Assembly (NCBI GenBank): GCA_050949055.1
Contig: JBMNFA010000009.1
Span: 434,001 to 498,000, forward strand
DNA: 64,000 nucleotides
Origin: JAEZJZ01 sp050949055
Lineage (GTDB): Bacteria > Bacillota > UBA994 > UBA5500
Direction of reading: 5' to 3'
A program made the translations under genes and the position numbers. The notes beneath the pieces were generated by a model. The model worked only from the letters and a program-made list of their open reading frames with translations, had not been told where the DNA came from and ran no database searches. Positions 34,860-44,078 of this stretch are shown here, piece by piece (within the stretch, counting starts at the first letter, position 1; each line of letters starts with the position of its first letter).

Positions 34860-36326
34860 TTGGCGATGGACGCGAGCTTTCAGGACAAGTTTGGCCGCGA
34901 GGGGCTGACCTTTGACGATGTATTGCTGGTGCCAGCCTATTCCGAGGTCTTGCCGGCGAATGTGAGCACCGCTACTCAACTGACAAAAGAGATCAGGCTA
35001 CACGTACCCATTCTCAGTGCGGGCATGGATACAGTAACTGAGGCTCGCATGGCGATTGCCATGGCCCGCGAAGGCGGCTTGGGTGTCATTCATAAGAACA
35101 TGTCTATAGAAGATCAGGCTTCGGAAGTCGACCGGGTGAAAAGGTCTGAGCACGGGGTAATCACCGACCCCATTTTCCTCAGCAAAGACCATACCGTTCA
35201 GGATGCTGTTAAGCTGATGGAGCGTTACCACATCTCTGGAGTACCAATTACCGAGAACGGAAAGCTGATCGGCATTATCACCAACCGCGATATTCGCTTT
35301 GAGAGCAATTTGAGCCGCCCGCTTTATGAGGCGATGACCAAGGACAACTTGGTCACCGCACCAGTGGGCACCACTTTAGAGGAAGCCAAGACAATCCTGG
35401 GGGCTCATCGCATTGAGAAACTGCCACTGGTGGACGATCACTTCATCCTCAAGGGACTGATCACCATCAAGGATATTGAGAAAACCCGCCAGTTCCCCAA
35501 CTCCACCAAGGATGCCAAGGGCAGACTGCGGGTGGGGGCAGCTATTGGTGTAGGTTCAGACTCTCTGGATCGGGCGGAAGCGCTGGTGCGTGCCGGCGTG
35601 GACGTGCTGGTTGTGGATACTGCCCATGGCCACCATATTGGGGTGCAGGATCAGGTGCGCACTTTGCGCCGGCGCTATCCTGATGTGAACATCATCGCCG
35701 GCAACGTGGCCACTGCCGAGGCTACGGTGGCGCTGATCAAGGCTGGCGCTGATGCGGTAAAGGTGGGTATCGGCCCAGGTTCCATCTGCACAACTCGGGT
35801 AGTGGCGGGTATTGGAGTGCCTCAGATCAGCGCCATCTTCGAATGCGCTCGGGCAGCAGCTCCTTACGGGATATCGGTCATCGCCGACGGTGGCATCAAG
35901 TATTCGGGCGACATTGCCAAAGCCATAGGTGCTGGTGCCAGTGTGGTCATGTTGGGCAACTTGTTGGCAGGTACGGAAGAGAGCCCAGGGCAAAAAGAGA
36001 TTTACCAGGGTCGTACCTATAAAGTCTATCGCGGGATGGGATCCTTGGGGGCGATGGAACAGGGGAGCAGAGATCGCTACTTCCAAGAGAATACGCGCAA
36101 ACTAGTGCCAGAGGGCATAGAGGGCCGGGTGCCGTACCGGGGTGCGCTATCCGATATGATCTACCAGTTGATCGGTGGGTTGCGTGCTGGTATGGGCTAT
36201 TGTGGTGCCAAGGACATCGCCGCCTTGCAGCAGGCGCGTTTTGTTCGCATCACTGCCGCCGGCTTGCAGGAAAGCCACCCCCATGATGTGACCATCACCA
36301 AAGAGTCGCCGAACTACAGTCGTTAG
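34860..36326 (+). CDS. guaB: Inosine-5'-monophosphate dehydrogenase
   Basis: A 488-residue enzyme that oxidises IMP to XMP with NAD+, the committed step to GMP. The start LTFDDVLLVPAYSEVLP, two CBS domains at about 95-205 (ITENGKLIGIITNRDIRF, LVDDHFILKGLITIKDI), the catalytic cysteine loop GIGPGSICTTRVV and the flap segment YRGMGSLGAM are all seen. TTG 34860 is taken as the start with GGGGAG upstream; ATG 34866 is nearly as good. It is monocistronic behind its own promoter. Confidence 0.95.
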   Translation: MAMDASFQDKFGREGLTFDDVLLVPAYSEVLPANVSTATQLTKEIRLHVPILSAGMDTVTEARMAIAMAREGGLGVIHKNMSIEDQASEVDRVKRSEHGVITDPIFLSKDHTVQDAVKLMERYHISGVPITENGKLIGIITNRDIRFESNLSRPLYEAMTKDNLVTAPVGTTLEEAKTILGAHRIEKLPLVDDHFILKGLITIKDIEKTRQFPNSTKDAKGRLRVGAAIGVGSDSLDRAEALVRAGVDVLVVDTAHGHHIGVQDQVRTLRRRYPDVNIIAGNVATAEATVALIKAGADAVKVGIGPGSICTTRVVAGIGVPQISAIFECARAAAPYGISVIADGGIKYSGDIAKAIGAGASVVMLGNLLAGTEESPGQKEIYQGRTYKVYRGMGSLGAMEQGSRDRYFQENTRKLVPEGIEGRVPYRGALSDMIYQLIGGLRAGMGYCGAKDIAALQQARFVRITAAGLQESHPHDVTITKESPNYSR

Positions 36327-36581
36327 CTAAGATATAGGTCGCTTATGCCACAATCGCTTTCCCCGACATCGTTTGCTAAACACAGCAATTCCCTGTGACA
36401 TATTAGCAGGAAAGAAAGCGCCGTTGGCGAAAATAGATCAATTGAATGTCTTTAAGGCAGACGAGACAGGGAAAGCCGTCAGTGACGCGCCGGGGTGATC
36501 AGGGTCGTTTGCGAAAAGTCATGCCCTATTCTCAACTGATGCGATGCTCTGCCCCGGTTTCCCACGAAGGAGGAGAATTTC
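36327..36581 (+). promoter_or_regulatory. Leader region of the EF-G paralogue, possibly structured
   Basis: No gene. GCAGACGA near 36457 can pair with TCGTTTGC near 36507, enclosing a CGTC-agt-GACG hairpin and purine-rich joining segments, which looks like a small multi-branched RNA. It matches no riboswitch I know. The RBS AAGGAGGAG lies before the ATG. Confidence 0.3.
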
Positions 36582-38660
36582 TTGAAACAGTACCCTATTG
36601 ACAAACTACGCAACATCGGGTTGGTTGCACACGGTGGCGCCGGAAAAACCTCCCTGACAGAAGCACTGCTTTATACATCCAAAGCAATCGACCGCTTGGG
36701 ACGTGTAGAAGAAGGAAATACCGTATCTGACCACGATCCAGAGGAGATCAAACGCACTATTTCTATCGGTGCCAGTTTGGCTCCGGTAGAGTGGCAAGGG
36801 CACAAGATCAACTTCGTCGACACCCCTGGCTATTTCGACTTCGTCGGAGAAGTGCGTGCTGCCTTGCGCATTTCGGATGCCGCGCTGATCGTCGCCTGCG
36901 CCGTCTCCGGGGTGGAAGTCGGAACCGAAAAGGTGTGGAACTACTGCAACGAATACGATATCCCCCGTGGATTCTTCATCAATAAGCTGGACCGGGAAAA
37001 TGCCAACTTCCAGCGTACGTTAGGGCAATTGCGTCAGACTTTTGGCCTCAACGTCGCTCCAGTGATGTTGCCCATCGGGTCTGAGGCCAACTTCTCTGGC
37101 GTGGTGGACATCGTCTCCCTGAAGGCATACAGCTTCACCGATAACGGTCGCCAGGTGCAGGAGCGGGAAATCCCTGCCGAGTTGCTGGATCAGCTGGAGG
37201 AGTATCGCACTGCCCTGATGGAAGTAGTAGCGGAATCCGATGACGAGCTGCTGATGAAGTACCTCGACGGTGAGCAGCTGACCGATGAGGAAGTGCAGGT
37301 TGGCGTCCGCGAGTGTATTCTCAATGGCAAACTGGTTCCCGTCTTCTGCGGCTCTGCGGCGAAAAACATGGGCATGCAGATGGTTCTGGATACCATTGTC
37401 AGTTCTTTCCCTTCTCCAGCTTACAGGGAAGCCGTCAAGGGCACAAACCCCAAGACTGGCGGAGAAGAGACCCGTTCAGCGGACGAGAGTCAGCCTTTCT
37501 CCGCCTTGGTTTGGAAGACGATGGCAGACCCCTACGTGGGCAAGCTGTCGCTGTTTAGGGTCTATTCTGGCGTCTTCCGCTCGGACTCCACCGTCTGGAA
37601 CGCTAATCAGGACCAACAAGAGCGCGTTGGCCAGCTGTTCGTGATCCGGGGCAAGGGTCAAGAGGCGGTTCCGCAAATCGTGGCTGGTGACATCGGCGCT
37701 GTCGCCAAGCTGGGCGTCACCACTACCGGCGACACCTTGGCAGAGAAGGACCACCCAGTGCAATACCAGGCCATCAGCTTCCCTGAGCCAGTGATGTCTC
37801 TGGCCGTCGAGGCTAAATCCAAAGGTGATGAGGACAAAATCGGTTCTGGTCTCGCCCGTTTGGTGGATGAGGATCCCACACTCCAGGTCAAGCGCGATGC
37901 CGAGACCAAGCAGTTGATCATCTCTGGGATGGGCGACCTCCATTTGGACATCATCACCAGCAAATTGGCCAAGAAGTTTGGAGCTGAAGTCAACCTGATC
38001 ACTCCGCGCGTGCCTTACCGGGAGACTATCCGCGGCACCACCAAAGTGGAGGGTAAACACAAGAAACAGTCGGGCGGCAAAGGCCAATACGGTCATGTTT
38101 GGCTGGAGATGGGCCCCTCCGAGCCGGGAGCGGGACTTGTCTTTGAAGATAAGATCTTTGGCGGTGCCGTTCCTCGCCAGTACATCCCGGCGGTAGAAAA
38201 GGGCGTGCGGGAGACGATGGAAGAGGGAGTGTTGGCCGGATATCCGGTAGTTGATGTGGTGGTCGGCTTGACCGACGGTTCATACCATAGCGTCGACTCC
38301 TCGGAGATGGCCTTCAAGATCGCCGCATCCATGGCCTTCAAGAAGGGCTTCATGCAGGCAAAGCCCATAATCCTGGAACCGATCATGAACGTCGAAGTCA
38401 CCGTGCCCGAGCAGTATATGGGCGACATCATCGGCGACCTAAACAAAAAGCGGGGCAGAGTTTTGGGCATGGAGCCCAGCGGCAGCTTCCAGGTGGTCAG
38501 AGCGTTGGTGCCTCAGGCCGAGATGTTCCGTTATGCCACCGATTTGCGTTCCATGACTCAAGGCAGAGCTTCCTTCACCTCTGTATTTGCACAATACGAG
38601 GAAGTGCCACAGAACGTGGCCGAGCAGATCATTGCCGAGGCAGCTAAGAAAGACGAATAA
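36582..38660 (+). CDS. Elongation factor G-like protein (EF-G2)
   Basis: A 692-residue translational GTPase with all five EF-G domains. The P-loop is AHGGAGKTSLTEALL at 16-30, not the AHIDAGKTTTTERIL of standard EF-G, and switch regions include GNTVSDHDPEEIKRTISI, FVDTPGYFDF and NKLD. This places it in the EF-G II/FusA2 paralogue group, whose roles (translocation with low GTPase, recycling or stress) differ between species. It stands apart from rpsL-rpsG-fusA, also suggesting a paralogue. A clear terminator follows. Confidence 0.88.
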   Translation: MKQYPIDKLRNIGLVAHGGAGKTSLTEALLYTSKAIDRLGRVEEGNTVSDHDPEEIKRTISIGASLAPVEWQGHKINFVDTPGYFDFVGEVRAALRISDAALIVACAVSGVEVGTEKVWNYCNEYDIPRGFFINKLDRENANFQRTLGQLRQTFGLNVAPVMLPIGSEANFSGVVDIVSLKAYSFTDNGRQVQEREIPAELLDQLEEYRTALMEVVAESDDELLMKYLDGEQLTDEEVQVGVRECILNGKLVPVFCGSAAKNMGMQMVLDTIVSSFPSPAYREAVKGTNPKTGGEETRSADESQPFSALVWKTMADPYVGKLSLFRVYSGVFRSDSTVWNANQDQQERVGQLFVIRGKGQEAVPQIVAGDIGAVAKLGVTTTGDTLAEKDHPVQYQAISFPEPVMSLAVEAKSKGDEDKIGSGLARLVDEDPTLQVKRDAETKQLIISGMGDLHLDIITSKLAKKFGAEVNLITPRVPYRETIRGTTKVEGKHKKQSGGKGQYGHVWLEMGPSEPGAGLVFEDKIFGGAVPRQYIPAVEKGVRETMEEGVLAGYPVVDVVVGLTDGSYHSVDSSEMAFKIAASMAFKKGFMQAKPIILEPIMNVEVTVPEQYMGDIIGDLNKKRGRVLGMEPSGSFQVVRALVPQAEMFRYATDLRSMTQGRASFTSVFAQYEEVPQNVAEQIIAEAAKKDE

Positions 38661-38680
38661 GAATTACGTTAGATACAGCG

Positions 38681-38709
38681 GAGTGAGGCCGAAGGCCTCA
38701 CTCCTTTTT
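38681..38709. terminator. Terminator of EF-G2 and of the opposing small gene
   Basis: GAGTGAGGCC-gaa-GGCCTCACTC followed by CTTTTTG. The stop of the minus-strand gene lies within it. Confidence 0.85.
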
Positions 38710-38964
38710 GTTATCCCGCTCGTCTTCCCGAGCCCCAGCTTTCGACTGACTATCGATCATCGCTGTCGGCCGCTGCACTTTGGGGGGCAACTCGCTCTGA
38801 TTATAGAAGACCCAGGCGTTGCTGAAATCGCCGCGGGCAATCAGCGGCCGGTGCAGCGTCTCTGTCTTATTCCAGTCTGGCTGCAAGGCTTGATAGATCG
38901 GAGATAGCTGCTGCATCACGTTCTGATCATTGGCTCCGTTTTGCTGGTGTTTGCGCTCGGCCAT
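38698..38964 (-). CDS. Hypothetical protein, 88 residues
   Basis: A minus-strand frame starting MAERKHQQNGANDQNVMQQL, with GAGGG 7 bases before the ATG. The middle (PIYQALQPDWNKTETLHRPL to NAWVFYNQSELPPK) has conserved-looking aromatic residues, and the tail is charged. No membrane segment or known motif. Good RBS and position between two transcription units support a real gene; its function is unknown. Confidence 0.6.
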   Translation of the reverse strand: MAERKHQQNGANDQNVMQQLSPIYQALQPDWNKTETLHRPLIARGDFSNAWVFYNQSELPPKVQRPTAMIDSQSKAGAREDERDNKKE

Positions 38965-39069
38965 GTCAAACCCTCACTTTCTGTTTCCATATATCTTCCG
39001 CTCTTTCGCTGTAGCCCATGTGCCCACTTTCTGGACGCCAAGTCGCAGGGTGGTCGTCAGGACAAGCTA

Positions 39070-39087
39070 AGGTCAAAGAAGGTCAAA
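39070..39087 (+). promoter_or_regulatory. CtsR operator, distal
   Basis: AGGTCAAAGAAGGTCAAA is a perfect match to the tandem heptad CtsR site (RGTCAAANANRGTCAAA, recalled). It lies about 100 bp upstream of the -35 box. Confidence 0.8.
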
Positions 39088-39164
39088 AAACTAGCTAGAG
39101 CGCATTCCGGTCAGCTGGAGCACTATCAATGCCCAAAACGGGCCAAAATAACAGGTGAGGGGTT

Positions 39165-39193
39165 TTGCTTGCTTCATATGACTGGTATATAAT
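39165..39193 (+). promoter_or_regulatory. Promoter of ctsR-mcsA-mcsB-clpC
   Basis: TTGCTT at 39165-39170 and TATAAT at 39188-39193, 17 bp apart. The start near 39200 abuts the proximal CtsR operator. Confidence 0.75.
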
Positions 39194-39200
39194 AACATCA

Positions 39201-39218
39201 AGGTCAAAGATGGTCAGA
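39201..39218 (+). promoter_or_regulatory. CtsR operator, proximal
   Basis: AGGTCAAAGATGGTCAGA, two GGTCA heptads with one change from consensus, just at the predicted transcription start. It should block the promoter when CtsR is bound. Confidence 0.85.
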
Positions 39219-39231
39219 GAAGGAGGTGCGA

Positions 39232-39696
39232 ATGGTGGCCAGCCTGTCAGATATTATCGAGCAATACCTAAAACAGCTGTTGCACAGCAGCGAAGAGGGC
39301 AGAGTGGATGTACAACGCAACCAACTGGCCGAGCACTTCTCCTGCGCACCGTCCCAAATTAACTATGTCCTGGCCACGCGCTTTCTGGTGGAGCACGGCT
39401 ATTTGGTGGAGACTTTTCGCGGCGGCGGAGGATTTGTGCGCATTACGCTGTTGGAGTTCGACCCAAACCGGGATTGGCAGCAGTTGATCCAATCTGTGGG
39501 CGAGAGTATCGAGCAGAGCAAGGCGGAAGCAATCATCTCCAGATTGCTGCGCGAGCAAGTGATCACCCGTCGTGAAGCTGCGCTGATGAAAGCGGTGGTG
39601 CAGCGGGAAGTGTTGGCAGTGACTTTGCCGTGGCGGGACGCTCTGCGGGCAAATCTGATGCAGGCGATGCTTTTGGCTCTACGTCGGGGAGAATAG
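39232..39696 (+). CDS. ctsR: Heat-shock repressor CtsR
   Basis: A 154-residue CtsR: N-terminal winged helix (LSDIIEQYLKQLLHSS to CAPSQINYVLATRF), the glycine-rich wing ETFRGGGGFVRI, and a helical C-terminal domain. It represses clp genes and is inactivated by heat and by the McsB pathway. ATG 39232 lies 5 bases after GAAGGAGG; the frame begins one GTG codon pair earlier. Two operators upstream show autoregulation. Confidence 0.94.
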   Translation: MVASLSDIIEQYLKQLLHSSEEGRVDVQRNQLAEHFSCAPSQINYVLATRFLVEHGYLVETFRGGGGFVRITLLEFDPNRDWQQLIQSVGESIEQSKAEAIISRLLREQVITRREAALMKAVVQREVLAVTLPWRDALRANLMQAMLLALRRGE

Positions 39697-39727
39697 GCAA
39701 TGTAATAGTGGGAAGGGGGAGTCAATA

Positions 39728-40279
39728 ATGGTTTGTCAGCAGTGTCAGCAACGGCCTGCCACCGTCCATTACACCAAGGTGGTCAACGGCCAGAAGACTG
39801 AATATCATCTCTGTGAGCAGTGCGCGCACGAAAGCGGTGAGTTGGACTTATCCTTCGGATTCGACCCCGGTTTTTCTATTCATAACCTGCTGGCCGGGCT
39901 ATTGGACATGGAAACCCATCAGAAGCCGGGCAAAGCTAGCAACCGGGGCAGCATTCAGTGCCCCACTTGTGGGCAGACGTACGCCGAATTCAGCCGCACA
40001 GGACGGCTCGGTTGCAGCGACTGCTATTTGGCTTTCGACAAGCAGCTGGAACCGCTGTTTCGCCGCATCCATGGCAGTTCCAGCCATTCCGGCAAGGTGC
40101 CGGAGCGTACCGGAGGAAAAGCCAAGCTGGAGCAATCCATTCGGCAGCTCTCGTCCCAATTGGAGCAAGCTGTGGAACGGGAGGATTACGAGCACGCTGC
40201 CAAGCTGCGGGACCAGATTCGGCAGTTGCGGCAACAGCTTGCCGATGGACAGGCGGATGATAAGGGGAGTGATCACTAG
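39728..40279 (+). CDS. mcsA: McsA, activator of protein arginine kinase
   Basis: A 183-residue protein with paired cysteine motifs: CQQCQQRP and CEQC at the N-terminus, CPTCGQ and GCSDCY at about 77-100, followed by a UVR-type helical domain (LEQAVEREDYEHAAKLRDQIRQL). It binds zinc and activates McsB. Its stop shares a base with the mcsB GTG. Confidence 0.93.
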   Translation: MVCQQCQQRPATVHYTKVVNGQKTEYHLCEQCAHESGELDLSFGFDPGFSIHNLLAGLLDMETHQKPGKASNRGSIQCPTCGQTYAEFSRTGRLGCSDCYLAFDKQLEPLFRRIHGSSSHSGKVPERTGGKAKLEQSIRQLSSQLEQAVEREDYEHAAKLRDQIRQLRQQLADGQADDKGSDH

Positions 40280-41349
40280 TGACGGGTAATAGGTTATTCT
40301 CCCAGCTGGATACCAAGTGGATCCAGGGAGCAGGGCCGTTGCAGGACGTGGTGCTGAGCAGCCGTGTGCGGCTGGCGCGCAACTTACGGGCCTACCCCTT
40401 TCCCCAGTTGCAGACTGTGCAGACCGCCAGTGAGATGCTGCAGAAGCTGCAGGATTTTGTCACCCTCGGCTCTGGGCGCGGCCATGCCGGCAACCTACAA
40501 TTCCTCCCGCTAGACAAGGTTAGCACCTTGGACCGCCAGGTGTTGGTGGAGAAACACCTGATCAGCCCTGACTTAGCTAAAGCCAAGCACATCGGCAGCG
40601 CGGTGATTGTACGCGACGATGAAGCCTTAAGCGTGATGATCAACGAAGAGGACCATTTGCGCATTCAGTGTCTGTTGCCAGGCTTTCAGCTGGCTGAGTG
40701 CTGGCGGCTGGCTAGTCGCCTGGATGACTTGCTGGAGGATAGGCTGGACTATGCTTTCGACCAAAAGCACGGGTACCTGACCGCCTGCCCCACCAACGCG
40801 GGCACAGGCCTGCGGGCTTCGGTGATGGTGCATCTGCCTGGGCTAGTCATTTCCCAGCAGATAGGGAGCGTGTTGGCTGCCATTTCCCAGGTGGGCCTGG
40901 TGGTGAGAGGATTGTACGGGGAAGGCACTCAGGCTTCCGGCAACATCTTTCAGATTTCCAATCAGATCACCCTTGGCCCCAGCGAAGAAGAGATCATCTC
41001 CAACCTCAGCGCTGTGATCAAGCAGATTGTGGAACAGGAACGGGCTAGCCGACGAGCACTGCATCAGAGCAATCGTCTGGCCATGGAGGATAAAGTCTAC
41101 CGTGCCTATGGTATCTTGACCAATGCCCGCCAGCTAAGCTCCAAGGAAGCGATCAGTCTGCTTTCCGATGTGCGTATGGGGGCCGATATGGACATAATCC
41201 CTGGGCTGGAGATCAGGTTATTGAATCAGTTGTTGGTATTGATTCAACCCGCCATGCTGGAACGCATGGTGGCCGAGCGCATGAATGAAGCTGCCCGCGA
41301 TCAGAAGCGGGCGGAGGTTGTGCGCCAGAAGCTGGCGTCCGGCAAGTAA
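40279..41349 (+). CDS. mcsB: Protein arginine kinase McsB
   Basis: A 356-residue phosphagen-kinase-like enzyme that phosphorylates arginines on proteins to mark them for ClpCP. It shows VLSSRVRLARNLRAYPFP, the NEEDH substrate motif in VMINEEDHLRIQ, and the CPTNAGTGLRASVMVHLP segment. GTG 40279 overlaps the mcsA stop (TAGTG), with GGGGAGTGA upstream. Confidence 0.95.
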   Translation: MTGNRLFSQLDTKWIQGAGPLQDVVLSSRVRLARNLRAYPFPQLQTVQTASEMLQKLQDFVTLGSGRGHAGNLQFLPLDKVSTLDRQVLVEKHLISPDLAKAKHIGSAVIVRDDEALSVMINEEDHLRIQCLLPGFQLAECWRLASRLDDLLEDRLDYAFDQKHGYLTACPTNAGTGLRASVMVHLPGLVISQQIGSVLAAISQVGLVVRGLYGEGTQASGNIFQISNQITLGPSEEEIISNLSAVIKQIVEQERASRRALHQSNRLAMEDKVYRAYGILTNARQLSSKEAISLLSDVRMGADMDIIPGLEIRLLNQLLVLIQPAMLERMVAERMNEAARDQKRAEVVRQKLASGK

Positions 41350-41393
41350 CAATAATATCGTTAAGCGACTACTACTGTGAGGAGGGATAAAGC

Positions 41394-43889
41394 ATGTTTC
41401 CATTGACTCCAAAAGCCCAGCAAGTGATGGTGGCAGCCGAGCAGGAAGCTCGGCGCTTGGGACATCAGGTGGTAGGCACAGAGCACCTGCTGCTGGGATT
41501 GATGAATTCGGATGACGAACTCTCTGCCAGAGTCTTCTCTGCCTTGGGCCTCAAGCCAGAACAGGTCAACTCAGCCATTGAGTCGCTGGTGGGCACCGGG
41601 GAAGCTGGCGCCGACGTTAAAGGTTATTCTGCCCGGGTGAAAAAAGTGTTGGAGATTGCCCTTTACGAGGCGCGAGTGCACGGCTTCCCAGCCATCGACA
41701 CAGAGCACCTGTTCCTAGGCTTGCTGCGAGAGGGAACTGGAGTTGCTGCCAAGGTGATGGAAAGTCTGGGAGTGAACCCGGACAAGGTGCGCGAAGCGTT
41801 GAGCGGCACCGCCGGCGGCGGCTTCCGCAAGCCGCAATCCGGCCGGGGGCAAACCGGAGGGGGAGGAAAGGCTCAGCAGCGTGGTTCGGATGCCACCCCG
41901 ACGCTGGATTCCTTTGGCCGCGACTTGACGGCAATGGCCCAGCAGAACAAATTGGATCCAGTGATCGGCCGCAGCAAGGAGATCGAGCGGGTGGTGCAGA
42001 TTCTCAGCCGTCGCACCAAGAACAACCCGATTCTGATCGGAGAGCCGGGCGTAGGCAAGACGGCTATCGCCGAAGGTTTAGCCCAGCGCATCTATTCTGG
42101 CCAAGTGCCGGACACTCTCCGCCAAAAGCGGGTGATGACCCTCGATCTGGCATCGGTGGTGGCCGGCACCAAGTACCGGGGGGAGTTTGAGGAGCGCCTG
42201 AAAAAAGTGATCGAAGAGATCCAACAGGCCGGTAACGTGATCATCTTCATCGACGAATTGCATACCCTGATCGGTGCCGGTGGAGCGGAGGGTGCCATCG
42301 ATGCTTCCAACATCCTCAAACCTGCGTTGGCCAGAGGCGAGCTGCAATGCATTGGTGCCACTACCCTGGATGAGTTCCGCAAGCACGTGGAGAAGGATCC
42401 GGCGTTGGAGCGGCGCTTCCAGCCGGTGATGGTGTCCGAACCCACCGCCGAGGAGGCGTTGGAGATCCTGAAGGGATTGCGAGACCGCTATGAGGCGCAC
42501 CACCGGGTGAAGATCACCGATGCGGCCCTGGAGGCAGCTGTCAGGTTATCTGACCGCTACATCAGCGATCGCTTCCTGCCCGACAAGGCCATCGACTTGA
42601 TTGACGAAGCGGCCAGCCGGGTGCGCTTGCAGGCCCACACCGCTCCCCCCAACCTGAAGGACCTGGAGGAGCGCTTAGCCTTGGTCCGGCAGCAAAAGGA
42701 AGCAGCCAAGCGTTCGGAGGACTTTGAAAAGGCGGCCAAACTGCGCGATGAAGAGCGCGAATTACAGGCTGAATTGGAGCAGAAGCGGGCCGATTGGGAG
42801 AAGCAACAGATCACCGATGAGGCGTCGGTCGGCGAAGATGACATCGCCTACATCGTCTCCAGCTGGACCGGTGTGCCGGTGAAGAAGCTGGCCGAGGAGG
42901 AGGCCGACCGGCTGCTGAAGCTGGAAGAGATATTGCATCAGCGGGTGATCGGCCAGGAGGAAGCGGTGCGGGCTGTCTCGCGGGCTGTGCGCCGTGCCCG
43001 GGCAGGACTGAAGGATCCCAAACGGCCGATTGGCTCGTTTATCTTCCTGGGACCGACCGGTGTCGGCAAGACTGAGCTGGGGCGGGCGCTGGCAGAAGCG
43101 CTGTTCGGCGATGAGGATGCGATGGTGCGCATAGACATGTCCGAATACATGGAGCGCCACGCCGTCTCTCGTCTGGTGGGGGCTCCTCCGGGATATGTGG
43201 GCTACGATGAAGGCGGGCAACTGACAGAAGCAGTGCGCCGCAAGCCCTATTCGGTAGTGCTGCTGGATGAGGTGGAGAAGGCCCATCCAGAGGTATTCAA
43301 CGTGCTGCTGCAAGTGTTGGAGGATGGCCGGTTGACCGATGGCAAGGGTCGCACCGTGGACTTCCGCAATGTGGTGCTGATCATGACCTCTAACGTGGGA
43401 GCTGACACCATCCGCAAGGGCGTCGGACTGGGATTCGAAACCGGAGATAGCGAGCAAGCCAGCCTTAGCCAATACGAGCGGATGAAGAAGCGGGTCACCG
43501 ATGAGCTGAAGCGCAGCTTCCGCCCCGAATTCCTCAACCGCATTGACGAAGTGATCGTCTTCCATCAGCTGAGCAGAGCGGAAATCCGTCGCATTGTGGA
43601 CCTAATGGTCGCGCAGCTGTCCCAACGCTTGCAGGATTACGGCCTGCAGACGGTCTTCACCGATGCCAGTAAGGATCTGCTGGCAGAGGAGGGGTACGAT
43701 CCTACCTTCGGTGCGCGTCCATTGCGCCGGGCGATCCAACGGCGGGTGGAGGATGAGTTGTCCGAGAGAATGCTGGCCGGTGAATTCCGGGCAGGAGACC
43801 GGATCGTCATCGATGCCAGCGGCGGTAAGCTGACCTTTGCCAAGGGGCAGCCGGAACCGGCGCCGCCAGAGCAGGAAGAGCAGGAGTAA
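41394..43889 (+). CDS. clpC: ATP-dependent Clp protease ATP-binding subunit ClpC
   Basis: An 831-residue Hsp100 unfoldase. Two Clp N repeats fill residues 1-145, a glycine-rich linker follows, and the first AAA+ domain has GEPGVGKT and DELHTLIGAGG. A middle UVR-type coiled segment (SEDFEKAAKLRDEERELQAEL) and the second AAA+ domain (GPTGVGKTELGRALAE) come next. It delivers arginine-phosphorylated proteins to ClpP. Last gene of the CtsR operon. Confidence 0.96.
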   Translation: MFPLTPKAQQVMVAAEQEARRLGHQVVGTEHLLLGLMNSDDELSARVFSALGLKPEQVNSAIESLVGTGEAGADVKGYSARVKKVLEIALYEARVHGFPAIDTEHLFLGLLREGTGVAAKVMESLGVNPDKVREALSGTAGGGFRKPQSGRGQTGGGGKAQQRGSDATPTLDSFGRDLTAMAQQNKLDPVIGRSKEIERVVQILSRRTKNNPILIGEPGVGKTAIAEGLAQRIYSGQVPDTLRQKRVMTLDLASVVAGTKYRGEFEERLKKVIEEIQQAGNVIIFIDELHTLIGAGGAEGAIDASNILKPALARGELQCIGATTLDEFRKHVEKDPALERRFQPVMVSEPTAEEALEILKGLRDRYEAHHRVKITDAALEAAVRLSDRYISDRFLPDKAIDLIDEAASRVRLQAHTAPPNLKDLEERLALVRQQKEAAKRSEDFEKAAKLRDEERELQAELEQKRADWEKQQITDEASVGEDDIAYIVSSWTGVPVKKLAEEEADRLLKLEEILHQRVIGQEEAVRAVSRAVRRARAGLKDPKRPIGSFIFLGPTGVGKTELGRALAEALFGDEDAMVRIDMSEYMERHAVSRLVGAPPGYVGYDEGGQLTEAVRRKPYSVVLLDEVEKAHPEVFNVLLQVLEDGRLTDGKGRTVDFRNVVLIMTSNVGADTIRKGVGLGFETGDSEQASLSQYERMKKRVTDELKRSFRPEFLNRIDEVIVFHQLSRAEIRRIVDLMVAQLSQRLQDYGLQTVFTDASKDLLAEEGYDPTFGARPLRRAIQRRVEDELSERMLAGEFRAGDRIVIDASGGKLTFAKGQPEPAPPEQEEQE

Positions 43890-43903
43890 GTCATTTGACC
43901 AGA

Positions 43904-43936
43904 CAGGGCGCAGCGGAATTCCCGCTGCGCCCTGCC
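43904..43936 (+). terminator. Terminator after clpC
   Basis: CAGGGCGCAGCGG at 43904-43916 pairs with CCGCTGCGCCCTG at 43922-43934. A short pyrimidine tract (CCCTTTCC) follows. Confidence 0.7.
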
Positions 43937-43942
43937 CTTTCC

Positions 43943-44016
43943 GGACATGGGGACGGTTCTGCTGTCCGGCGTGCCGGACAGCAGAACCGTCCCCATGTCC
44001 GCGTCCCCATGTCCGG
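43943..44016. repeat. REPIN-like palindrome, long GGGGACGG type
   Basis: 28 bp arms (43943-43970 and 43973-44000). The arm starts GGACATGGGGACGGTTCT and ends TGTCCGGC, so each half is bounded by GGACA/TGTCC. A third partial unit (GTCCCCATGTCC) follows at 44003. Same design as 3321-3382. Confidence 0.8.
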
Positions 44017-44078
44017 GTAGAGGCTGCTCCTGCATGCGGCGAGCAATGGTATAATTACCTCAAGGGAAGGTGAGGCGG

